Shown here piece after piece: positions 1 to 9,900 of a DNA stretch of 11,885 nucleotides. The notes below the pieces were generated by a model, which ran no database searches, had not been told where the DNA came from, and saw only the letters and a list, made by a program, of their open reading frames with translations. The DNA lies in the NCBI GenBank assembly GCA_002751075.1, contig NAOQ01000020.1:1-11885 (forward strand), given 5' to 3'. A program made the translations under genes and the position numbers. Position 1 is the first letter of the stretch. Every line of letters begins with the position of its first letter. This DNA comes from Ichthyophonus hoferi. Lineage: Eukaryota; Opisthokonta; Ichthyosporea; Ichthyophonida; Ichthyophonidae.

Positions 1-90
1 CTTATATACCCTATATACCTTACATACCCTATATACCTTATAGATACCTTATATACCTTATATACCCTATATACCCTATATACCATACTA
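1..90. repeat. Minisatellite of TATACCCTATAC / TATACCTTA units
   Basis: About eight imperfect 9-18 bp units built from ctatatacc and cttatatacc. The array touches the left edge, so its full length is unknown. Read on the minus strand it happens to stay open in one frame. Confidence 0.85.
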
Positions 91-166
91 AACCCTATAA
101 CCACATAACCCATAAAGAATAAAGAGGATGCTAACGAGAGGGAAAGATTGCGGGCTGCTCCATTAC

Positions 167-246
167 TGTCTTTTAATAATATCCTTTCAGTGCTTCTTCC
201 TGTATTGCGAAGAAATTGGAATGGTGTGCGTTTAGACTTATGTGCC
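167..246 (-). CDS. Divergent gene, fourth visible exon (donor uncertain)
   Basis: Acceptor ctacacag at 249-247 is strong and phase-compatible. Encodes AHKSKRTPFQFLRNTGRSTE, then RILLKD. The frame stays open well past this point into the left-edge minisatellite, so the 3' end is uncertain: gtaatg at 166 or gttagc at 135 are the two plausible donors. SKRTPF is a basic, phosphorylation-like patch. Confidence 0.5.
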
Positions 247-1354
247 CTGTGTAGATATGTAGAGATATAGTTAGAAACTAACGTTGATGTATCATTGGCA
301 AGTTAAAATTAATCTCAATCTTAGCGTGCTCCTTTCCCTAGCAACTTCTATAATACCTTACCAACAGTAAGCAGAGCCAATATTGCCTAATGACATTCGA
401 GACATAAGAAAGGAATGCAATAGATAGGGATGGGAGGGCTACCAGATAGCATGATAATAGGAGGCAGTAAAACCCAATAATGTTATATTTTTTAATCGTA
501 TGCTTCATTCTCCCTCCTTTATTTACTCCGGTAGTGCTTCTAATATTAACGATATCATTGGTTATTTAAATTATAAAAGGGCCAACACAGTCTTACCTCA
601 GAGATCTCATCCCATTCTCATCCTGTAGTGGACTGCCAGCCTGGGCAGGGGATAGCATCCTGCATATGTATTTGTATGAGTATATGTATGTGTATATGTA
701 TGTGCATATGTATAAATGTATTTATCTATCTATCTACATGCATGTAGGTATAAGTTAATATATCTGTGCCTATTAAGCAGTCTATATACATACACCATCA
801 CTCTCTATAAATTATATATGGCCATATTTATAGCAACATATATACATACCCAGCATTACCCTCTGTCCGGCCATTAGCTGACAGTAAAGGGGACTGTGGA
901 TTAAAGATCCTTGTCTGGGGTAGCTCCAAGAAGGAGAGGTAGGTCTGATACCTATAGATTGGCCACAAGTTAGCGTTACAAAATAAATAAATATATATTC
1001 ATTCCCAAGGTTACAATAATAAACAAAGAGAAAGCATGTGTGATGGTGTACACAGGAATATGCATATATATGAAGATTTAGAAAAGGAAAAAATGGTTAT
1101 AGATTGAGATGTGCACAAATGTATTTATGGCTGTAGAGATTAGAAGAAGAGGTGATGGTAACCCGCCTATAACAGACAGTAACTACCAGGCATCAGCTTA
1201 CGAGCTTGGCTGTAGAAACCCGTTGGGATAGTGATAACTTTCTTCTTCCCTTAGGAGATATCTTCCTTCCGGGGTATTAAAATGCTTTTTCATACGCGGG
1301 TCCTTTATAGGCTCCCTCAAACGGCCTCTCTCCATATTTAGACCGTTATTCATC
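167..1354 (-). CDS. Unidentified divergent gene, four exons visible, 3' end outside window
   Basis: Four open stretches on the minus strand, each bounded by good splice sites, join without breaking the frame: 1354-1202, 951-850, 659-597, and 246 to about 167. All three junctions are phase 2. Donors are gtaagc, gtatgt and gtaaga; acceptors are gtcag, tatag, tgcag and cacag, and each exon begins with G. The ATG at 1353 may be the start or the frame may begin further upstream. About 130 residues are visible, mostly polar and low complexity. Exon 1 holds HFNTPEGRYLL (residues 24-34), like the F-x-T-x-E-G-x-Y motif near the N-terminus of WDR20/CreC-type WD40 proteins, recalled from memory; no WD repeat is visible, so the name is only a suggestion. 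The gene leaves the window at the left edge. Confidence 0.68.
597..659 (-). CDS. Divergent gene, third visible exon
   Basis: 63 bp, acceptor atatgcag, donor gtaaga. Encodes MLSPAQAGSPLQDENGMRSL, a small proline/glycine-rich linker. Phase 2 at both ends, so skipping it keeps the frame. Confidence 0.64.
660..745. repeat. TATG/GTATAT and TATC simple repeat
   Basis: An imperfect run of gtatatgtatgtgtatatgta followed by tatctatctatc. It lies in an intron of the divergent gene, immediately upstream (on that strand) of the third visible exon. Confidence 0.8.
850..951 (-). CDS. Divergent gene, second visible exon
   Basis: 102 bp, acceptor tatag, donor gtatgt. Encodes YQTYLSFLELPQTRIFNPQS, then PLLSANGRTEGNA. 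The local GC content is clearly above that of the surrounding TA-rich introns. Phase 2 at both ends. Confidence 0.66.
1202..1354 (-). CDS. Divergent gene, first visible coding exon
   Basis: 153 bp, acceptor gtcag, donor gtaagc. Encodes MNNGLNMERGRLREPIKDPR, then MKKHFNTPEGRYLLREEE and SYHYPNGFLQPS. It is the longest and most gene-like exon of the set, with no stop in the used frame while the frame at +1 stops at once. A 5' exon should lie at about 1420-1570. One candidate there begins ATG at 1501 (MDSSGKPQTPQY), but its best donor (gtaata at 1465-1460) is not phase-compatible; a donor at about 1426 with an acceptor at about 1373 would be. Confidence 0.68.
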
Positions 1355-1529
1355 CTGACTACTATTGGCTGTCCTGCATGTCTATATTAACACACTACGT
1401 TAGGCAGGGATAAAGGTATAACAACTAAAAAGATACTAGAAGGGAATAGGTGATAGATGGATGGTATTACATATTGCGGTGTTTGTGGCTTTCCACTCGA
1501 ATCCATTGTGATTGGTATTGTATGTTTAA

Positions 1530-1561
1530 AATTAATCCCAAGCACTGGCTTGAGATTAATT
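1530..1561. repeat. 14-bp inverted repeat with 4-nt loop
   Basis: AATTAATCCCAAGC, loop ACTG, then GCTTGAGATTAATT: thirteen of fourteen pairs match. It lies in the presumed leader or promoter of the divergent minus-strand gene. Could be an RNA hairpin or a dyad protein site. Confidence 0.7.
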
Positions 1562-1640
1562 ACAGCCATACAACATCATAAAACTGGATGTGGGGTAGGC
1601 CAATAGATTGCTTATGATTAGAATTTATTTGAGTTTATTG

Positions 1641-1722
1641 AGTATATTATAGTAGGGTATAGTATATTAGTATATTACAGTATACTATATTATAGTATAG
1701 TATAGTACATTATACAGTATAT
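1641..1722. repeat. TA-rich cryptic repeat (AGTATATTATAGT units)
   Basis: Repeated agtatatta/tatagtatag units that are nearly self-complementary. Simple sequence rather than a defined element. Confidence 0.75.
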
Positions 1723-2862
1723 GATAATTTGTAGCCAATTATCCCTGAAATATCTTATTACAAGCTATGTGTTAGGAATAGCGCTTGACCAAGGTTAATG
1801 AACTATAACTGGTGGTGTTATTTATTATATGATCAATATTATACTGTACAAGGTGTCGGGCTATTTTCTGGGAAGGTTAACGTGAACATTCAGAGATTTA
1901 GTACTAAGGGGTGACCTGGGCCCCTTCAAAATCATTTGCAACAGACACTACCTCCTTTAAAATAACAAATGGCTTCGCATTACAATGGCATGCTAGAGTA
2001 ATATCCTGGTATCGAATTTTAAATGGAATATAACCTGAAATAATGTATTTCCCAATTGTCCCAGAATATGTGATATTAATATAAATGTGTAGAGCTATTC
2101 ACTGCCTCATGATCATGTGCACGATTACAATATGTTTGATATTACATAACTATTGTCGAATTTAAAATTAGTGCATGGTGAAAAGGTAGTTAGGAATCCA
2201 TTGCTCAAGACACTTTGTCTATGGCCATGCTTAGACTGCCATTTAACTGGTCAATTAGTCCGATTACAGAAGGACCTACAATAATATATTCGCACATGGA
2301 ATTGGTAACCCACTCATTCATTAATTGTAAAATAACATCTATTGTGTTCAGCTAAAATGACGTATTGAATTCTACTGCATAATGCAATCAAACATAGGTA
2401 CCGTTTGTTACACTAAGTGCTATAGAGTGAATTCTCTAGTACAAACCATTGTTGTTATTAACTATAAAGGTTTAGACACTTGTTAATTAAAATTCAAAGT
2501 TTAACTGATTGATCGAGTCAGATGATATGGGTTTTTTCTATTACAGTTAGATGTGATAGGTTAAGTGTAGTGTAAACTATATTCAAACCATATATTATGT
2601 ATTTTGACACAAAGTGAAACTATTAATGCAGAAAATTAATAATCTTGCTATAAAGCTCCCATTGCTAATATTTATATTAAATCAGACCGTCAAGTTACAT
2701 GATCTCAAATAGTTTCCCGACATATAATAGAAAAGCATTAAAACATTTTAAATGCAACTATACAGAATAATAGATTGGAGCTGGTAAACAGATGTTGAAT
2801 ATGCAGTCATACGTCATGTAGGCTGTATCATAATATGACATCCTATTCTGTGCTTATTCAAA

Positions 2863-2895
2863 GGGGCTTTTACCTGCACTTCATCAGGTAGCCCC
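2863..2895. repeat. 11-bp bulged hairpin
   Basis: GGGGC, bulge TTT, TACCTG, loop CACTTCAT, CAGGTA, GCCCC. All eleven stem pairs match around a three-base bulge. It is the most GC-rich spot in the AT-rich intergenic region. Confidence 0.65.
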
Positions 2896-3478
2896 ATATT
2901 AGTGGGACAGATTCATAAGTTACCCTAATACACTGAATATTCCATGTAGGTGCTATGGGTTATCTTGATTGTTTGATACTTTTCTTACCCCTATTATTCA
3001 TATCCATGTGCAATTGTCCTATTAAAGACATTAAAAATTATTTGTTGGATTGTTGTCCTATAATCCATTGACTGGGAGGGCTCCAACAATAAAATTTATG
3101 TGACCTCTGAGGCCAACCAGTACTTCAACCACAGGTTCCATTGGGTAATTGCTTCATCAAATATCCTGGTCTATAAAATAAAGAATAATTTATTTTGGTA
3201 GAACATACAAACTGTCAATGTAATTATTACACAACACAGCTATAACTCCATACTAACATCATATACCTGGTAGTATCTTGACTGCCATGACCTCGGACAA
3301 ATAAATAAAAGTAAACAGACCAGCTATTAACAGTGAAGGAAAATAATTAGTTCTTCTGTGGGTTAGTTGCATTTTATTTATTTTCCTTTTTTAAAATATT
3401 TTTTTGAATTTCTTTTACTTTTTTATTTTGGGTCTGCATTTACAAACCAGTTCATGGCCATTTTTTAACTATATTAAG

Positions 3479-3533
3479 TTTATAATGTAGGTTATAATAT
3501 CGTTTATATTGTAGACTATAATATAGGTTATGT
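3479..3533. repeat. Short degenerate tandem repeat of TATAATxTAGGTTATAAT
   Basis: Two to three imperfect copies of a roughly 18-25 bp unit (tataatgtaggttataatat, then ctataatataggttatgtt), with internal dyad symmetry from the gttataatat core. Lies just upstream of the PMS2 promoter. Confidence 0.55.
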
Positions 3534-3656
3534 TATTGTCCAGGGAAACTGGCTTCCTGACTTTCTGAGCCACTGGTCATTGGTATGCCTAGTCACATTC
3601 CAGAATGTAGTAAGTAGTTTTCCTATTGCCAAATAATCCCAAGGACAATTGCAATG

Positions 3657-3661
3657 ATTGG
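3657..3661 (-). promoter_or_regulatory. CCAAT box, inverted
   Basis: GATTGGAGAG is an inverted CCAAT about 95 bp upstream of the forward one, with the E2F-like site between them. NF-Y plus E2F is a common pairing in cell-cycle promoters. Confidence 0.35.
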
Positions 3662-3705
3662 AGAGGTGATCAATTATTATTAGAGAACACAAAGCTATTG
3701 CCTAG

Positions 3706-3714
3706 TTTTGGCGG
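3706..3714 (+). promoter_or_regulatory. E2F-like site in PMS2 promoter
   Basis: TTTTGGCGG, about 145 bp upstream of the start codon, is close to the E2F consensus TTTSGCGS. S-phase genes, including mismatch-repair genes, are commonly E2F targets. The motif is short, so its position between two CCAAT boxes is the main support. Function is inferred. Confidence 0.45.
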
Positions 3715-3753
3715 TTAAAACAGATAAAAGGAGTTAAGATAATAGTGGATAGA

Positions 3754-3758
3754 CCAAT
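3754..3758 (+). promoter_or_regulatory. CCAAT box, forward
   Basis: GACCAATAGC lies 100 bp before the PMS2 start codon and fits the NF-Y core CCAAT with a purine-rich flank. No TATA box is obvious nearby. Confidence 0.4.
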
Positions 3759-3795
3759 AGCAATTAGCCTGCTATACAGACGACTGTCACTGTTG

Positions 3796-3819
3796 ATGTA
3801 TAATAATATACAGGAGTAA
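3796..3819 (+). other. Possible seven-codon upstream ORF in the PMS2 leader
   Basis: ATG at 3796 opens a seven-codon reading frame (MYNNIQE) closed by TAA at 3817-3819, 38 bases before the PMS2 start. It matters only if transcription begins upstream of 3796, which the sequence cannot show. Confidence 0.3.
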
Positions 3820-3857
3820 ATAATACTACCCTACATAGTTGGTGAGAGTGTGATAAC

Positions 3858-3993
3858 ATGGCTAGTCAGGCTATCAAGCCTATAGACAGGCAGTCGGTTC
3901 ACCGGATCTGCTCTGGGCAGGTGGTGTTGTCCTTGGCCACTGCAGTAAAGGAGTTGTTGGAAAATAGTTTGGATGCTGGTGCTACATGTATTG
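3858..3993 (+). CDS. PMS2: PMS2 exon 1 (start codon, ATPase motif I)
   Basis: Encodes residues 1-45 plus one base. It carries [19 protein letters not shown] and [13 protein letters not shown], the PMS2 N-terminus and GHKL motif I, with catalytic-base glutamate E32 and Mg-ligand asparagine N36. The start is chosen because an in-frame TGA lies at 3843-3845 and the context is favourable (A at -3, G at +4). The N-terminus is nine residues shorter than the human protein before the conserved AIKPID. Donor gtgtgt at 3994; phase 1. Confidence 0.96.
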
Positions 3994-6900
3994 GTGTGTA
4001 TGGTTTATGGTGGACAGTGTATTGTGTGTGTGGAAAAGTGCACTCATTCCCTTCTAGCGTTTAATCTTACACCGACATACTCCCACGGATATATGTTTAC
4101 CTGTGTTAAATCCATCCCCTACCCTTTCTACGCAAGAGTATATACCTACAAGCAATAGTTGCTAAATATTTAGGCATACTTCAAGCAAACGCAAACCCAT
4201 AATTTCATATATACTTTCCCTTCCGCTGATCATGGTTGATGTAAACCTAGAGGTACATACTAGAATGGACACGGGAACTATCTCACATGCACGTACAGAC
4301 ACATTACTTCTGTTTACAAACTTACACAAAATAAAAACACACCCCGATATAACATACGCATGACGAGCGATTAAAAAAGATTTGATTGTCTTTCCTCTTT
4401 TCATAGCTTCTCTATCTACATACATCATAAGTGGTATAGGTGTAAATACATCTTTACGATATTAAGCACCTTAACTGATATATATGTATAGGCCTATAAA
4501 GAGACAGAGATTATCATACTATCCATAGATGTTATTTTATGAATGCATGTAAGACCACATGTATATATCCACTGCCTTATCCATACCTATCACTCTCTAA
4601 AAATGTATTTATTCTTGGATACATGGCTATATTTAACCTTAATACGAGGCTCTGTTACATATCGTATTATTTGTAAATAGGACCACATGTGACAATAAAT
4701 GCAGTCTTAATATAACTAGACAGCGTTACAGAACTGATTTTTTATCATTGGCATCTATTATATACCTACTACCCCACCAGACAGAAAATACAAGCAGAAT
4801 TCATAGCTTTATAAATTGTAATGCATGATTGCACACACCAGGCCTAGTAAACCCTGGCCTCATTACTATGATTTATATAATATATAGAATTGTCAATAGC
4901 GTATATCCATAGCTACATAATGTAGATATATATGCAGATTTAAACCAAGGCCCCCGTCTATCTATTATATACACACTTTATTCATTCAGGGTTTTCTGAG
5001 TTGAAATAAACCCTTTCCCCGTCACATTGCAATGATGTCCCTATAGTTAATACTGATTTGTTTTCCTTTCCGATAGAGGTACGCCTCAAAGAATATGGCT
5101 CTAAGTGCATAGAGGTCATTGACAATGGCTGTGGGGTGGACGAGGAGAACTATCAGAGTCTAAGTAAGTCTTGGCTGGCTATGTACTATAGGAGAGGACC
5201 CTGCTTACTTCCCTCATTGCTAGTACCTTATGAGGCCTTCCGCCCAACCTAGCACATGTAGACTTTACTATGTCATACGCTCCTAGCACGCCAATAAGCC
5301 TAATATACAATAACTATGCATCTATAACTATATATAGACCTTATGATGTCATAGACTCCTAACATGAAGACATACGCACAGACTGTTAACAGTATAGTTT
5401 AACGTCTTGATGAACCAATAGTAGTTGTATATCAAAATTTAAAATATGCACCATAGTTCAAATTGCGTAGCTTGTACTCGGGGATTTTTTTTAAAAATAA
5501 ACAAGATAATACTTATGTTAGGCAGCAGACCATGCATCAAGTCCATATATATACCCACATGGAATTATTGCGACAAGCCATCCTTGGCCTCTTACACCAT
5601 TTAGTTGTTATGGATCCTTACCAACCCGCCATGTAACCAGGCCTATTCCTGCACAAGCACACACCCATGCCATATATGTATATAGATAATTAACCTTCTA
5701 GAGGTCTATGACTAGGTGTGTAATCACCCGTCCTTTTCCTTCTTGCCATTTTAAGGGGGTAGAGGTACCTAGTGCTAACCTAGCTCTCCCCCAGCCTTAA
5801 AGCACCACACATCCAAGCTAAGTGAATTTAGTGATCTGACTGAGATTGACACCTTTGGATTTCGTGGCGAGGCCCTGAGCTCACTTTGTGCTTTAGGCGA
5901 GGTGCTTAGTTTCTACTATTTTCCCTTCGCCAGTCATTTTTCCAAAATGACCAGATTTATCCTGTCTGTCCAATGCAAATCATTTCTCACATTTAATGTT
6001 AATTTTTAATTGATGGCTTTAAAGTCTAGTTCTCTTTCTAGTTCATTTATGTCTCTCTTGGCCTCTCCTTTCTGGATTTGTGTTTTATTATCGATTATTA
6101 TTCCTGTTAATTTGTTAAGATCAGGCCAGCCCTCTCCCTAGGGTAGTATATACATTAACCCTACACCTCCCTCCCTTGCCCTCCCCCACTCACTCTCCCC
6201 TTTCTTGCGGTGTAGATGACTGTAACCACATGTACCCAGACTCAAGAGGTGGGAACCAAGCTGCAATACGACATGAATGGCCTCATTACGAGCCAGAGCC
6301 ATGTATCACGAGAGGTATGCACAGGGGGTGGGAGAGAGAGTAGGATAGATATTGCGTAGACCTACTGTCAGTATGCTTTAGCACTGTATTCATTTTTAAC
6401 TTCTTTTATGTATCTGCGTACTACTATGCAGTTAATGTATAGCGCTTACCGTCCTATCCTCCTTTCCAACCCTTCTCCTGCAACTACAAGTTGTTTCGTC
6501 CCTCTGTTCCATACACATATTATACTCACTGCCTGTCCTGCAGAGAGGTACTACAGTGTCTATTAGTAATATATTTGCCCGTCTACCTGTTAGATACAAA
6601 CAACTGCAGAAGAACGTCAAGAAAGAGGTGTGTATAGAGGGTGTTAGTTAGTGTTCCGCCTTAGGCCTGTGGAACTGTGAACGTGATAGTAAAAGGGGCT
6701 CCATCTCCTGCTACTACCTGTTTCTAACTTATATTTCAACCATCTCCCCTATTATTACGTGCTTGTCTTTTTCTCTACTCTCATTTGCTCTGAAATGAGT
6801 ATATCTTTTTATGTCTCACTCCTACTCCCAATAATAAAACAAAGTGGCTGAATGAATACTTGAGGAGTCCAAGCTATATTTCCCAGGTTAATCTCTGATG

Positions 6901-9900
6901 GAACGCAATGAAAGGTTAAAGGATAGTACTACACATGCCCACATGGCCTGTATCAGGGAGCCCTGTAAAGTCAATTGATCATTCCCCATGCATGGCCTTT
7001 CCTCCTTACCTAGTCCCATCCTACATGTATTGACCCTTTCCCGTACATACAGTATGCCAAGCTCCTGCAGGTTATTCATGCCTACTGTATCATATCGACT
7101 GGGGTTCGAATCAGCTGTATGAACCAAGCAGGCAAAGGGTATGCACCCCAGTATTGTAAGGTTCTAGGCTGTCATAGATACATACCTAGCCTACTTCTTT
7201 CTACAATTTTTATTCAAGATGACAGTACTACTTGGAGTAGGCCTGGGGTATACCTATACAAACCCAATTGGCCTGCCTATCCTCCATACACTAGACCTAT
7301 CCTTTCTTCCTTAGTCCTACCATACGAATACCATCTATATATCTAATGCATTATCCTCAGCAATGTAGTATATATTTCACATTCTGGATTTACTTTATGC
7401 TAACACTGTCCTCTACCCTTATGGCCCTGGGTGGGCAACCTTTAGACCCCAAAACAAGGTCTTGGCTACTGAAGGCAATAAGGATATTCGGGGAAACTTT
7501 ACCAATCTCTTTGGCTCCAAGGCCACCGCCAGCATAGCACCTTATATTCCTGCAGAGAAAGGCCATGTCCCGTTTAGGTCAGATCACTTCCTAATTAGGT
7601 GTTATAAGATTACTATATATAGATTACCAGGATGTCATAACAGCCATGCTATACTTTGGCTGATAATGCTTGAGTGCATATTAGAAATGACTGGGGCACA
7701 CCTCCATGGAACTAGAGTATAATTGATCATCCTTTGGTTGTTGGCACTGTCTTTATGAAAGTAAAAGAAAGCTTGGTGTTATGTTGTTCTTCCTGCCTTG
7801 CAGCCTGGTCTATTCAGCATGGGTCTGTAAGCCAGGCATAGAGACTAGCAGGATGTAGGGTATAGTGTGACAGGGTATATCTTCAGGCAGGGAGACTAAC
7901 AGGGTTTGTGGTATAGTGTGACAGGCTATATCTCCAAGGTTGATCATGGATGTGGTCGTGGTAGCGCTGACAGGCAGTTTTTCTTTGTCAATAACCGACC
8001 CTGTGATTTGCCTAAGGTAGCCAATCACCACCTGTCCCCTTAATGACTTTTTTATTCTTTCTCTTAATAATGGCTGTGAAACAAGACCCAACAGATAATG
8101 GCATAGTGGTATTGCTATTGATAGGGCTGTTTAAGATGAACTTAACACATGCTTACATTTACCGTGCACCCTATATACCTCTCTCCCTCAATACCCCGAG
8201 ACCCATGTTTGTTTACATATCCAACAAGGTTGCTTTTATAAACCTAGGCTGTATAATTACATGTCTCAAAGCGATCACCACCTATGCTTGCCACAACATC
8301 TAGTAATAGTCTACAAAGGTCCTCGCTCACGAGACTAATTATATGACCAGCTCAACTGGTGTATTCCCGTCTCATTTACCCTCCCCTTTTCCTGCCAGGT
8401 CTTGTGTTATACAGCTAACCTGTTACTTATACCCACCTCCCAGCTGGCTAAGGTGATCAATGATGTCTACCATCAATACAATCATACCCAGTGCCCGGTT
8501 GCTGTTATTAATATTATTATGAATAAAGGCAGGGTTTGTTGTTGTTGTCTATAAGTGGAGACACTGTGCTGTATCAGTCAATCTACCTGTTTACAGTACA
8601 CTGTCTGTATATACATATGCATATCTACACACACTTTGAGTGCCTAAACAACTACATATGTACATTGATATTGACTAAAATCATACAGGTGTATATCATA
8701 CCCAAGTCTTCCCCCTGGTATATTTACAGGCACATACATTCTTATTTACACGCATATTCATGACACAAGGTTATACCGTAATACACCGCATCATACGTTC
8801 ACATATCTTTGAGCATATCTACAATTATATGCAGTTGCTACACCAACCCCACATCATCACCATACATATACTCAATAGGTTGTAAGATGTTGGGGTGCGA
8901 TCTGCATGCTAACACACGTTGTTTTAGATTCTTGTGACATTAATGTGACACCAGACAAACGTACGATCCTGTTTCATTGTGAAACCGATTTATTTGACCA
9001 TATCCACGTATGGACCTCCCCTCTCACTTCTTTTATTTTATCTAATGTCTTTTGTTTTGTTATTTATTTCCATTATATCCCGCACCCCCTATCCTTCTCT
9101 GCCAGTCTTAATACGTTCTTTTTTAGTGGACGCCTAGCCCTTTCAGTGCATGATATGTTATAATTCCACAGGACTCTCTGCAGGCCATGTATGCACCATC
9201 ACGCTATACTTACGAACTTCAGAATTCAACACTAACAGGCATGCCCTACCCTCTCACTCTCTGTCTTTTCTATGTCATTGTTTTTCTCTCATCTGTGACG
9301 TATTTCTTATATTGTCCTCTACACTATATTTTTATACTAGGGTTTGCTTTTTGCTGATATGGTATTGGAGAATACAGTATTATTTAAATTTTAAGGAACG
9401 AAAGAATGCACAATATAGGACTAATCGTAAGACCTTCAGATGCATAGACATAATACTACAATCTCATTGATAGGTATTTGCACGTACACTACCCACAACG
9501 GGTAGAACCCTTTACAGGATACCTGTGCATAAATCAATCATATACCATACACCCTACATACACTATAATACACTACACCTATCTTTATTTACGTAGTAAT
9601 GCATATCAGCTCTTTCTGTCTCCTTTTTTCTGTTTTCTATTTGAGATGTTAATATCCTGTTTGTTTGTTTTTTTCTTCTAATTATCTGGTAGCTTTCATT
9701 CATTTCTCTTTGGAATAATTAGAGTACAACCTAGCAATAACGAATATAATAATATATCTGTATATATATTGTTGTTGAAAAAGTAGATAGGTATGCAATA
9801 AATAGATGGTTAATATCAGCTATCTATGTTATTAATAGTATACTACATATAGGTCTTCACCCCACAGACCCAAACGTAACGCTAGCATGCGAGAAAGGAT

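Larger units (their letters stand above)
1562..3653. other. AT-rich intergenic region between the two divergent genes
   Basis: No ORF, RNA gene or recognisable transposon is supported. It contains the TA-rich repeat at 1641-1722, the hairpin at 2863-2895 and an unexplained, more complex block at about 2850-3185. The promoters of both genes are expected at its two ends. Confidence 0.6.
5902..7052 (+). other. PMS2 introns 3, 4 and 5
   Basis: Introns 5902-6215, 6315-6543 and 6628-7052 (314, 229 and 425 bp) separate exons 3 to 6. They are pyrimidine-rich near their acceptors and hold no other feature that I can support. Confidence 0.7.

Noticed and set aside
858-935. Resemblance of ggattaaagatccttg to motifs of marine invertebrate SINE-like repeats
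   Set aside because: The stretch is fully explained as the second exon of the minus-strand gene, and no tRNA-like promoter boxes are present.
1387-1569. 60-codon minus-strand frame as a standalone gene
   Set aside because: It overlaps the expected 5' exon and intron of the divergent gene and has no domain. It may contain that gene's first exon (ATG at 1501) but is not a gene by itself.
4162-4428. 88-codon open frame on the minus strand in intron 1
   Set aside because: No domain, poor composition for a protein and no splice or promoter support.
7100-7112. GGGGTTCGAATCA resembling a tRNA B box
   Set aside because: It lies in the coding sequence of PMS2 exon 6 (TGVRIS), with no A box or cloverleaf around it.
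7804-7822. Possible 19-nt micro-exon (CTGGTCTATTCAGC...) between PMS2 exons 7 and 8
   Set aside because: Exon 7 joins exon 8 directly in phase at 7917, at a position shared with human, and gives a better alignment (FSVTGYIS to FYISGFIS).
7810-8091. 93-codon open frame on the minus strand
   Set aside because: Antisense to exon 8. Its internal peptide repeat simply reflects the 51-bp tandem duplication.
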